Assembly: GCF_026625805.1 (NCBI RefSeq)
Contig: NZ_CP113064.1
Coordinates: 2,644,657-2,708,656 of the forward strand
Source of the DNA: Brevundimonas sp. SL130
Lineage (GTDB): Bacteria; Pseudomonadota; Alphaproteobacteria; Caulobacterales; Caulobacteraceae
Reading direction: 5' to 3'
Length of the DNA: 64,000 bases
In this document: in pieces, positions 42,248 through 51,527 of the stretch
How the letters are laid out: each line of letters begins with the position of its first letter
How positions within the stretch are numbered: the stretch's first letter is position 1
Program-made: the position numbers and the translations under genes
The notes under the pieces: generated by a model
Database searches by the model: none
What the model was told of the DNA's origin: nothing
Seen by the model: only the letters and a program-made list of their open reading frames with translations

Positions 42248-44302
42248 TCAATAGGACGGCGGCGGCCTGCGGTCGAGACTGGCGATGATCCCCGCGGCCC
42301 AGCGTTGGATCTGGCCGCGCGGCGCCTTGGGCGGCGGCTGGTCGCGGGCGGCGATCAGGGCCTGGACCAGATCCTCGGCCTCGCAGGGCCAGCCCGTCGG
42401 GGTGACATAGAGGGGATAATGGATCAGGGCGGCCAGGATCAGATGATCGACGGTCGCCCGGCGGGTCCGGCGTTCAAACCCCAGCCGGTCGTCGGTCAGA
42501 CCCCACCCCGCATAGAAGGGCCGGCCATAGACCGACACGGCCTTGCCCCGCATCAGGGCCTCGAACCCGGTCAGGGAAGTCAGGGTCGCCACCCGCGCGC
42601 AGGCGTTCAGGCAGTCGATGATGTCCAACCCGTCCGCGCTGGCGTCCACCGAGGCCAGGGCCGAGGCCTCCAGCCGACCCGGCCGGTTGCCGGCCAAAAC
42701 GTCGGGGTGGTTGCGATAGACCAGGAAGGCGTCGGGATGATCGGCCCGCGCCGCCTCGACCAGGGCGGAGTTGGTGGCCAGATCGGGCTCGCAGCCCAGC
42801 AGGATCGACTTGTCGTTCTCGACCTGGCCGACGACCAGCAGGATGTCGCGATCCGCAGGCCAGTCGGCCGGCGCCTGGCCCTTCAGATTGTATTTCGACA
42901 GGCCCGCCTCGACGATGCGGGTCCGCAGGGCGGCGGCGCGGGCCAGTTGCTCCGGCGTGGCCTCGGTCGTCTCGATCAGGGTCTCCAGCCGCGACGGGCG
43001 CGACGGGTCGTAATAGACGCCCTGGTCGTCCAGGGCGACGGACAGGGCGCCGACGAAATCCGACCCCAGGCCGCGCGAGCGGATGAAGCCGTCCTCCATG
43101 CGGACGGTCGGGCCGCTAAAGTCGGCGGCGGCCTGGCGCACGGCCTCGCTCTCCTTGCCCGCCCACCAGATCAGCCGGCCGTTCGTGGCGGCGGCATGGG
43201 CGGCGGCGCGGGACGGCGACATGAAGTATCGCATCCGCGCCTTGGGCGAGTTCAGCAGGCGGCGCACCGGCGGCCGTTTGGCCGGGGCGAAGCCGACGGC
43301 GGACCAGGGCCCCGCCAGACGGTCGGCGCGGTCACGGAGCGCAATCAACCGCTCCAGCGCCTGTTCGGCCTCACACCGCTCGCCGGTGACGGGATCGACA
43401 TAGCGGCTGTAGGCGATCAGGGCGGCGGCGGCGACCTGTTCCACCGTGCGGGCGACGCCGCGTCGGCCGGTGGCCACGGCGTCGGTCGTCAGCCCCCAGC
43501 CGGAATAGAAGGGCGCCCCGAAACAGCGCACCGGCAGGCCGCGCAACAGGGCCTCGAATCCGAGCGCAGAGGTGACGCAATAGACGGCGTCCACCGCCGC
43601 CAGCAGGTCGGCCGGCCGCACGTCGGCGTCCACCAGGGTGACGCCGGACAGGTCGGTGACGCAGCCCCGCTTCCTGCCCGCCGCCACCGCCGGGTGGCGT
43701 TTGACGATCAGTTGGGCCTCGGGTTCGTCACGCCGGGCGGCGGCGACCATGGCGTCGAAACTGTCTTGCGTCGCCAGCCCATAGCCGATGGAGGCGTCGC
43801 CGAAGGTCTGGTCCACGATCAGGACGCGGCGGCCGGGCCGCAGCAGGCCGGGGTCTAGCGGCCCGCCCATGTTTGTCTTGGACACGCCCGAGGCGACGAT
43901 CCGGTCGATCAGGGCGCGGGCGCGGGTGGTCGTTGCGGCGTCGCACCAGGCGTCGGCGGTTTGGATCAGATGTTCGAGCCGGCTGGGCCGGGTGGCGTCA
44001 TAATAGACGCCCAGATCATCGACGATCAGGCTGAGACTGGCCGCCCCCGCCTCCCCCAGGCCGACCGAGCGCAGGAAGCCATCCTCCAGCGCGACATAGG
44101 GGCGGTTGTTCGCTTCCGCCCAGCGACGACCGGCGGCGGCGGTGGGCTTCATGCCCCAGCCCAGCACGGCCTGAACCTCGGCGCCCGGCAGGCGACGCAG
44201 GTCGTATTCGTTCAGAAAGACGTCGAGAAACGGGACCTTCAGCACGCCGGGCGCGCAGACCCAGGCAGGGGTTTTGGCGGCGATGTCCGAAACTGGGGTC
44301 AA
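42248..44302 (-). CDS. KpsC-like beta-Kdo glycosyltransferase (capsule polysaccharide lipid linker)
   Basis: A 684-residue protein with two tandem homologous transferase modules. Module one (about 15-330) includes FLDVFLNEYDLRRLPGAEVQ, VALEDGFLRSVGLGEAGAAS and DDLGVYYDATRPSRLEHLIQ. Module two (about 360-665) repeats it with MEDGFIRSRGLGSDFVGALS and DDQGVYYDPSRPSRLETLIE. KpsC links alternating beta-Kdo residues to lysophosphatidylglycerol, the anchor of ABC-exported capsules. No kpsS, kpsM/T or D/E gene is next to it. The length and duplication match the family. Confidence 0.92.
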   Translation of the reverse strand: MTPVSDIAAKTPAWVCAPGVLKVPFLDVFLNEYDLRRLPGAEVQAVLGWGMKPTAAAGRRWAEANNRPYVALEDGFLRSVGLGEAGAASLSLIVDDLGVYYDATRPSRLEHLIQTADAWCDAATTTRARALIDRIVASGVSKTNMGGPLDPGLLRPGRRVLIVDQTFGDASIGYGLATQDSFDAMVAAARRDEPEAQLIVKRHPAVAAGRKRGCVTDLSGVTLVDADVRPADLLAAVDAVYCVTSALGFEALLRGLPVRCFGAPFYSGWGLTTDAVATGRRGVARTVEQVAAAALIAYSRYVDPVTGERCEAEQALERLIALRDRADRLAGPWSAVGFAPAKRPPVRRLLNSPKARMRYFMSPSRAAAHAAATNGRLIWWAGKESEAVRQAAADFSGPTVRMEDGFIRSRGLGSDFVGALSVALDDQGVYYDPSRPSRLETLIETTEATPEQLARAAALRTRIVEAGLSKYNLKGQAPADWPADRDILLVVGQVENDKSILLGCEPDLATNSALVEAARADHPDAFLVYRNHPDVLAGNRPGRLEASALASVDASADGLDIIDCLNACARVATLTSLTGFEALMRGKAVSVYGRPFYAGWGLTDDRLGFERRTRRATVDHLILAALIHYPLYVTPTGWPCEAEDLVQALIAARDQPPPKAPRGQIQRWAAGIIASLDRRPPPSY

Positions 44303-44341
44303 GGCGGGTCCGACGATGAAAGACTGAGTCTAGATATACCT

Positions 44342-44514
44342 AAAACCGCCCGCCCCTCCCTTCTCCCGTTGGGAGAAGGTGGCCCGAAGGGCCGGATGAG
44401 GGTCGGCCGGTGGGCCAAGTCGCACCACCGTGCCCCTCACCCTTTCGCGCGAAGACCGATCGCTGCGCTCTCGGGCGCTCAAGCCCTCTCCCGCCGGGAG
44501 AGGGAGGCGGTTTT
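44342..44514. repeat. Palindromic intergenic repeat element after glyS
   Basis: AAAACCGCC (44342-44350) and GGCGGTTTT (44506-44514) are the perfect ends of a 173-base symmetrical element. It contains two GC hairpins: CTTCTCCC...GGGAGAAG on the left and CCCTCTCCC-GCC-GGGAGAGGG (44484-44504) on the right. It fills nearly the whole gap between glyS and the KpsC gene. It looks like a relative of the element inserted in glyS (45490-45612), sharing CCCTCCC-type arms, and could terminate glyS transcription. Confidence 0.75.
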
Positions 44515-44516
44515 GA

Positions 44517-46846
44517 TCAGCCCGCGATCTGACCGAAGTCCGCCACCTGCCCCATCACGTCCCGCACCTGACCCAGCAGTTTCAGCCGGTTGTCGCGCTC
44601 CTCAGCCACGTCGGAGTTGACCAGCACGTCCTCGAAGAACCGGTCCACCGGGGCGCGCAGGCCGGCCAGGGCGGTCATGGCGGCGGCGAAGTCCTCGGTC
44701 TCCAGCGCGGTCTCCACGGCGGTGCGGGCGGCGCCGACGGCGAAGGCCAGGACGGTCTCGGGCTCGGGCTGGTTCAGCAGGCCGGTCTGGACCATGCCGG
44801 GTTTCCACCCCTTCTTCTCTTCCTTCTCAAGAAGAGAGGTTGCGCGCTTGTAGCCGGCCAGCAGATTGGCCCCGTCGTCGGTGGCGAGGAAGGCGGCCAG
44901 CGCTTCCACGCGGCGGACGATGCGGACGAGATCGTCGTCGGCCTTCCCAGCAATGGGGGCGAAGACGGCGGCGACGAGGTCGTGGCGCTGGCCATGGTCG
45001 CGGAGGAGGACGGTCAGGCGGTCGGCGAAGAAGGCGAGCACTGCGCTGACTAGCACCTCTTCGTCGCTCTGAATTCCCGACGCGAACCTCAGCCTTCTCA
45101 AAAGCTCCGTTTGATACTGAGCTATGTTGGAAATCCTGTTCCCTTCGTAGAACACGTCGCGCAGAGGCTGCCCATTGATATCCGTTAAAGCAGCCGTTCC
45201 TGCATTTAGGAGCGATCTCCTCAGCACAGGCGGAATGAGGGCTGAGAAACTAATCCGAACCCCATTCTCCAGCACCAGCCGGATCACCCCCAGCGCCGCA
45301 CGCCGCAGCGCGAACGGGTCCTTCGACCCCGTGGGCTTCTCATCGATGGCGAAGAAGCCGACCAGGGTGTCCAGCTTGTCGGCCAGGGCGACGGCGACCG
45401 TAACGGGCGCCGTCGGCACCGTGTCGGCGGGGCCTTGCGGCTTATAGTGATCGCGGACGGCGTCGGCGATGCGGTCGCGCTGGTCACGGCCCCACCCGCG
45501 GTCGGCTTCGCCTCCCGGTCCCTCCCCATCAAGGGGAGGGAGAGGATCGAGCGCAACTTCTCCCTCCCCTTTATGGGGAGGGACGGCGGAGCGCAGCGAA
45601 GCCCGGGTGGGGAAGTTCGTTGCGGTGCGGGCGTAATAGCCGCCCATAATCCCCTGCAGTTCCGAGAATTCGCTGACCATGCCCGACAGCAGGTCGGCCT
45701 TGGACAGACGCGCCGTCATCTCGGCTTCGTCGGCGTCGGCGCCGACCAGGGGCGCGATCTCGCGGGCAAGGGCGGCGATACGCTCGACCCGCTCGGCCAA
45801 TGTGCCCAGTTTGGCGTGGAAGGTGACGTCGGACAGTTTGGCGTTCCAGGCGTCGAAGCCGACCTTCTGGTCCTCGTCCCAGAAGAAGCGGGCGTCGTTC
45901 AGGCGGGCGGACAGGACGCGGCTGTTGCCGGCGGCCAGGGCCTTGCCGCCGTCGGTCGCCTCGACATTGGCGACGACGAGGAAGTTGGGGGCCAGACCCT
46001 CTTTCGAGGGATCGCGGACGGCGAAATACTTCTGGTGCACCTTCATCGACAGGCGCACGACCTCGGGCGGCAGGGCCAGGAACTGCGGGTCCATGTCGCC
46101 CAGGATCGGGGTCGGCCATTCGGCCAGGCCCGCCACCTCGTCCAGCAGGCCGTCGTCGTCGACCAGGCTGAGGCCGCGCGCGGCGCAGGCGGCCTTGGCC
46201 TGTTCCAGGATGCGCAGCTTGCGGTCGGCCACGTCGATCAGGACGAAGTTCTTTTCCAGCTGGGTGCGGTAGTCGACGAAGTCGCTGACCTTCAGCAACT
46301 GACCCGAACCCATGAAACGGTGGCCCTCGGTGATCGCGTCGGATTGAATCCCGTCGATCTCGAACGGCACGACCTTGCCGTCAAAAATGCACAGGATGCG
46401 CTTGATCGGGCGCACCCAGCGCAGGGTTCCCGAGCCCCAGCGCATCGACTTGGGCCAGGGGAAGGTGCGGATGACCTGGTCCACCGTCTCGGCGACCAGA
46501 TCGGTCGTGGCCCTACCCTTGGACGACAGGACGGCGAACAGGACGCCGTCACGCTCGGTCAGTTGATCGCGGGTCAGGCCGGTCTTGCGCAGGAAGCCTT
46601 CAAGCGCCTGTTCCGGGGCCGAGGCGCGCGGGCCCTTGACCTCTTCCTCGCGGTCCGGCGTGGCGGCGGGTAGGCCGTCGATCACCAGGGTCAGGCGGCG
46701 CGGACCGGCATAGGTCGTCAGGGCGTCCCAGGTCAGGCCGGCGGCCTTCAGCCGGTCGGACACCATGCGCTCCAGATCGCGCGCGGCGCCCTGCTGCATG
46801 CGGGCGGGGATTTCTTCGGAGAAGATTTCGAGGAGGAGTTGGGGCA

Positions 46847-46847
<1 letters not shown>
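44517..46847 (-). CDS. glyS: Glycyl-tRNA synthetase beta subunit
   Basis: A 776-residue beta subunit of the alpha2-beta2 class II GlyRS. The start MPQLLLEIFSEEIPARMQQG and the blocks DREEEVKGPRASAPEQALEG, EGHRFMGSGQLLKVSDFVDY and PTGSKDPFALRRAALGVIRL are standard. The usual length is near 690-735. About 41 residues around 412-452 are supplied by a palindromic repeat (45490-45612), inserted in frame just before DAVRDHYKPQG. The gene is coupled to glyQ (TGATG) and the frame is intact over its full length, so the protein is probably functional. Confidence 0.96.
45490..45612. repeat. In-frame palindromic element inserted within glyS
   Basis: A 123-base element with imperfect terminal inverted repeats (CCCCACCCG at 45490-45498, CGGGTGGGG at 45604-45612). 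Two internal hairpins are built on CCCTCCCC...GGGGAGGG. Its length is exactly 41 codons, and its minus-strand frame reads FPTRASLRSAVPPHKGEGEV and so on, with no stop. This peptide is not part of the GlyS fold. The DNA resembles repeats that normally lie between genes, such as 44342-44514. Confidence 0.85.
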
Positions 46848-47740
<893 letters not shown>

Positions 47741-47825
47741 ATCGGGCTCGAGAGGGGCTGGAAAAAGGACGGCGGACCATAGGGCCCGGCGCCGCGCGCT
47801 TCAACACGCGCTGGGGATTTATGGC

Positions 47826-48698
47826 TCAGGCGGCGGCGAGCCGGGTCGCGGCGACCCAGGCCGTGGGATGGGCGGCCGACAGAGAGGCTGCGGCAGCGGC
47901 CGCGTCCTCGCTGAACCGGCACAGGCCGAAGACGGTGGCGCCCGAGCCGGACATCCGCGCCAGGGCCACGCCGGGCGCCGCCGCCACGGCCTGAACCGCG
48001 CCGGCTATGGCGGGGGTCAGGGCCTCGGCGGGGGGCTGAAGATCATTGCGCAGGCCCGCCAGCCAGTCGATGACGGCCGCGGGGCTCCAGTCCACAGGCG
48101 GCGCGGGCCGGTCGGCGGCGCGAGTCGGGCCGGCGTCATAGGCGCGGTAGACGGCCCCCGTGGGGGACGGAACTCCCGGATTGAACAGCACAGCCCACAG
48201 CGGCGGCAGGCGCGGTTCGTCGGTCAGGACATCGCCCCGGCCCTCGGCCCAGGCGGTGCGCATCCGCAAGCACATGGGGCCGTCGGCGCCGATCACCCCC
48301 GCCACAGCCTCCAACGCCGCATCGTCGAGGTCCAGCCCCAGGGCCTGACGCGCCAGCTTCAGCGCCGCCCCCGCATCGGACGAGCCCCCGCCCAGGCCGG
48401 CGGCGATGGGCAGACACTTGTCCAGCGTGACCTTCAGCGGCGGTTCGCCGGTTCCCGTCGCCTCGCCCAGGGCGCGAAGGGCGCGCAGGATCAAATTATC
48501 TGGCTCGGCCGCCAGGCCTGCGCCGAACGGGCCGGTCACGGTCAGGGACAGGCGCTCCGCCGGTTCGACCGTCACCCGGTCGCCGACATCGGCGAAGGCG
48601 ACCAGGCTGGACAGCGGATGATAGCCGTCGGCGTCCACCGGGCCGACGTGCAGGAACAGATTGATCTTGGCCGGAGCCAGGGCCGAAAGCGGGGGCAT
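47826..48698 (-). CDS. ispE: 4-diphosphocytidyl-2-C-methyl-D-erythritol kinase IspE
   Basis: A 290-residue GHMP kinase of the non-mevalonate isoprenoid pathway. ALAPAKINLFLHVGPVDADG is the first motif, the ATP-binding glycine loop is KCLPIAAGLGGGSSDAGAAL, and the C-terminal motif is ALARMSGSGATVFGL. It phosphorylates CDP-methylerythritol. It lies between glyQ (same strand, downstream) and a TPR gene, with a palindromic repeat behind its 5' end. Confidence 0.95.
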   Translation of the reverse strand: MPPLSALAPAKINLFLHVGPVDADGYHPLSSLVAFADVGDRVTVEPAERLSLTVTGPFGAGLAAEPDNLILRALRALGEATGTGEPPLKVTLDKCLPIAAGLGGGSSDAGAALKLARQALGLDLDDAALEAVAGVIGADGPMCLRMRTAWAEGRGDVLTDEPRLPPLWAVLFNPGVPSPTGAVYRAYDAGPTRAADRPAPPVDWSPAAVIDWLAGLRNDLQPPAEALTPAIAGAVQAVAAAPGVALARMSGSGATVFGLCRFSEDAAAAAASLSAAHPTAWVAATRLAAA

Positions 48699-48769
48699 GG
48701 AGTAGGTCTTAGCGACTTGGGGGCTGGGTCGAAACGGGGAATACGGCGCCCCTCTCCCCCATCCTGTTC

Positions 48770-48875
48770 GTCATCCTCGCCCTTGTGGCGAGGATCCATA
48801 CGCCCGGTGTGTCCGCAGGATGCGCCTTCGTCGGACACCGGGAGTATGGATCCTAGGGACAAGCCCTAGGATGAC
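48770..48875. repeat. Dispersed palindromic repeat, copy 2
   Basis: Outer arms GTCATCCTCGCCCTTGTGGC (48770 on) and the mirrored end at 48844-48875 (GTATGGATCCTAGGGACAAG on) are imperfect complements. The inner arms CGGTGT and ACACCG close the centre. The outer and central blocks match copy 1 at 22710-22815. It is between the start of ispE and the end of the TPR gene. Confidence 0.85.
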
Positions 48876-48908
48876 GGGAGTGAGGGGAAAAGGGAGGAGA
48901 TCGGCGGC

Positions 48909-50870
48909 CTATTGCGACACGCCGGTCGCGGGCGCGGCGTCGTCCAGACCATTGGCGATCTTGCGCTCCACGTCGGCCTTGCGTTCGGCGTCGGGGTCCA
49001 GGCTCAGGACGCGGTTCCACAGCCAGACCGCCTCGCGCCGACGACCGACGCGCCAATAGGCGTCGCCCAGGTGGTCGTTGATTTCGGCGTTGGCGGGCTC
49101 CTTGTCGGCCGCCTCTTCCAGGGTGACGACGGCGCTATCGAAATAGCCCTGTTTGAACTGGGCCCAGCCCAGGGAGTCCTGGATGTTCCCGTTCTCGGGA
49201 TCGGCGGCGTGGGCCTGGGCCAGCAGGCCCGCGCCTTGATCGACGCGCAGCCCCCGGTCCACCCACAGATAACCGAGATAGTTCAGGGTGTCGGCGTTGT
49301 TCGGATCGGCCTGGTGCGCGGCCCATAGTTCGGCCTCGGCCTCGGGGATGCGGTTCAGCGATTCCAGCGCCACGCCGCGCAGGAAGTGGATCTGGGCGCC
49401 CTGGTTGGCCGTGTTCAGCAGCGGGCCGTTCAGCAGGTCGAGCGCCGCCTGGTGCTGTTCCAGCTGAAGCAGCTGGCCGGCCATCACCAGGGCGATGCGC
49501 GCGTCGTTCGGCTGGGCCGCAGCGGCGGCGCGCAGTTCGGTCAGGGCCGCGTCGAGCTGCTCGTCCTCGGCCAGACTGAGGGCCAGCTGGGCGCGGGCGT
49601 TGGCGTAGAGGACCGGATCCTGTGGCCCGACACGCGAAAGCGCGGTGCGAGCGGCGGCCTTCAGCCCGACCCGGTCCAGCACCTGGGCCAGTTGGATCTG
49701 GGTGGCGGCGTCCTCGCGCAGGTTCAGGGCGAGCCGCAGATAGACCACCGCGAACTCATTGCCGCGTTCGGCCACGGCCTGGGCGGCGGCCGTGGTCAGG
49801 GCCTGAGCCGCGCCCTGGCGGAAGTCGGGCGCGGCGGGGGGACGACCGCCGGAGCGGGCCCGCACCAGGGCGCGGGTGGTGGCCAGATCGACGACCTGCC
49901 CCTCGACGGCGGCTTGATAGACGGCCAAGGCCTCGTCCCGCTTGCCGCGTCGCTCCAGGAACTCGCCATAGGACCGGTGGAACAGGGCGCCGATGGTCGG
50001 CATGTCGGACAGGGCCTTCAGCTCGGATTCGGCCTCAGCGAATTTCCGGCGCTTCTCCAGCAGCAGGGCGCGGTTCTGGCGAGCGAAGGCCAGGGTCAGG
50101 GCGTCGCCCTGGGCCGGGGGCGCGGCCAAGGCGCGGGTCCAGTCGCCGGCGGCCGCCGCGATCCACGGCGCGACCATCAGGCCGGCGCGGCTGTGCGGAG
50201 CGGCGATGGGGCGGCCGGCCAGGGCGGCGTTGGCGGCGCGGGGGTCGCCATGGACAAAGTTTTGAATGGCCGAGATCAGTCGACCGCCCTCGGTGAAGGC
50301 GGGCGAGGCGTCGGCGGTGGGGGCCAGACGCGCCGCGACATCAAGATCGCCGCTGAGCAGGGCGGAGGTGAAGGCCTGTTCGCGTATGCGCGGCTGTTCC
50401 GGAGTCAGGGCGTTGGCCTGGGCCAGCCAGTCGGCGCCCTTTTCTCCCTCGCCCGTCATCAGGGCCAGTTTCCCGGCGAGATAGAGGCCATAGGCGCTGC
50501 GGCCCTCGGCGTCGGTCGGGATCGGCGACCAGATTTCAGGGATGGGCGGGGCGGCCGGCGGGTCGTTGATGACGACGTCGATGACCGGGTCGCCGTTGGG
50601 CGTATCGACTTGAGGCGCGCCGTCCTCCGGTTCGTCCTCGGCGGGCGCGGCGCCGGGCACGGCGTCCTCGTGCGTCTGATCAGGACGCAGGATGATGGCG
50701 GGCGGGGATGGCTCGAACTTGGGCTGGATCAAGGGGCCGGGCTGCCCCGCCGGCTCCGGATCGGTCTGGAAGGATCCGGCGGGCAAATCCTGCGCCGCTG
50801 CGCCCTGAGCCATGGCCAGAGCGAGGACGGTCAGGGAGGCGGCGAACAGGCGCGAACGGGAGGCGATCAT
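48909..50870 (-). CDS. Exported tetratricopeptide-repeat protein
   Basis: A 653-residue protein. The start at 50870 gives a signal peptide (MIASRSRLFAASLTVLALAM, cut after GAAA). A Pro/Glu-rich region of about 90 residues follows and then TPRs from about 120 to the end. The clearest are near the C-terminus: LWAAHQADPNNADTLNYLGY, LLAQAHAADPENGNIQDSLG, LEEAADKEPANAEINDHLGD and LWNRVLSLDPDAERKAD. Alphaproteobacterial homologues are often encoded near isoprenoid or acetyl genes. The role is likely scaffolding in the envelope. Confidence 0.88.
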   Translation of the reverse strand: MIASRSRLFAASLTVLALAMAQGAAAQDLPAGSFQTDPEPAGQPGPLIQPKFEPSPPAIILRPDQTHEDAVPGAAPAEDEPEDGAPQVDTPNGDPVIDVVINDPPAAPPIPEIWSPIPTDAEGRSAYGLYLAGKLALMTGEGEKGADWLAQANALTPEQPRIREQAFTSALLSGDLDVAARLAPTADASPAFTEGGRLISAIQNFVHGDPRAANAALAGRPIAAPHSRAGLMVAPWIAAAAGDWTRALAAPPAQGDALTLAFARQNRALLLEKRRKFAEAESELKALSDMPTIGALFHRSYGEFLERRGKRDEALAVYQAAVEGQVVDLATTRALVRARSGGRPPAAPDFRQGAAQALTTAAAQAVAERGNEFAVVYLRLALNLREDAATQIQLAQVLDRVGLKAAARTALSRVGPQDPVLYANARAQLALSLAEDEQLDAALTELRAAAAAQPNDARIALVMAGQLLQLEQHQAALDLLNGPLLNTANQGAQIHFLRGVALESLNRIPEAEAELWAAHQADPNNADTLNYLGYLWVDRGLRVDQGAGLLAQAHAADPENGNIQDSLGWAQFKQGYFDSAVVTLEEAADKEPANAEINDHLGDAYWRVGRRREAVWLWNRVLSLDPDAERKADVERKIANGLDDAAPATGVSQ

Positions 50871-50967
50871 GCCGCGACCCTTCACGCTTTCACCCGCCCC
50901 CGCAAGAGGGCGGATGGTTGACGAAGGCCGATAAGGGCGTACCGTAAGGAAAATCCTTACCGAGGCG

Positions 50968-51186
50968 ATGATGATCACCAGCCGCCTGACGTCCAAGGCC
51001 CAGACGACCATTCCCCAGCCGGTGCGGGCCGCCCTGAAATTGCAGGACGGCGACGAGCTGATCTATGAGATCGAGGGGGACCGGGTGCTGTTGAAAAAAG
51101 CGCGCAAACCGGCGGCCGACGATCCCTTTGCGACCTTCGAGGAATGGGACAGCGAGGCGGACCGTAAGGCCTATGCCGGACTTTGA
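50968..51186 (+). CDS. AbrB/MazE-type antitoxin
   Basis: A 72-residue protein with the AbrB swapped-hairpin DNA-binding fold: MMITSRLTSKAQTTIPQPVR, AALKLQDGDELIYEIEGDRV, LLKKAR. The C-terminal part is the toxin-binding tail (DPFATFEEWDSEADRKAYA). The toxin gene starts within its last codons. An ATG at 50971 may be the true start. Confidence 0.85.
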   Translation: MMITSRLTSKAQTTIPQPVRAALKLQDGDELIYEIEGDRVLLKKARKPAADDPFATFEEWDSEADRKAYAGL

Positions 51187-51508
51187 GCGCGGCGACGTCG
51201 TCCGCATCCCCTTTCCCTATACCGACCGAAACACCCGCCAGCATCGGCCGGGATTGGTGGTGTCCGCAGGCGGGATCGGCGATCAGGCCGGTTTGATCTG
51301 GGTGGTGATGATCACCAGCGCCGCCAACCGACGCTGGCCCGACGATCTGGATCTGGGCGACCGCTATGGGGAAGCCGGCCTGCCCGCGCCATCGGTCGTG
51401 CGCCCCTCGAAGATCGCCACCATAGAAGCCTCGGCGGCGGAACGGATCGGCGCGTTGGACGCAGCGCGGCTGGCTGTCGTCATGGAGACGATCCGGCGCT
51501 GGCTATGA
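51173..51508 (+). CDS. MazF/PemK-type mRNA endonuclease toxin
   Basis: A 111-residue toxin read from the ATG at 51173 (MPDFERGDVVRIPFPYTDRN), which overlaps the antitoxin gene by 14 bases. RQHRPGLVVSAGGIGDQAGL, VVMITSA and SVVRPSKIATIEASAAERIG are typical of MazF/PemK. These RNases cleave mRNA at short sites. It forms a pair with the AbrB-type antitoxin. Confidence 0.87.
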   Translation: MPDFERGDVVRIPFPYTDRNTRQHRPGLVVSAGGIGDQAGLIWVVMITSAANRRWPDDLDLGDRYGEAGLPAPSVVRPSKIATIEASAAERIGALDAARLAVVMETIRRWL

Positions 51509-51527
51509 CCCCAGCGCCGGTCATGCC

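Noticed and set aside
50968..51508. Mobile-element origin for the MazEF-like pair
   Set aside because: No repeats, integrase or composition break seen at its edges; it is kept as a plain toxin-antitoxin pair.
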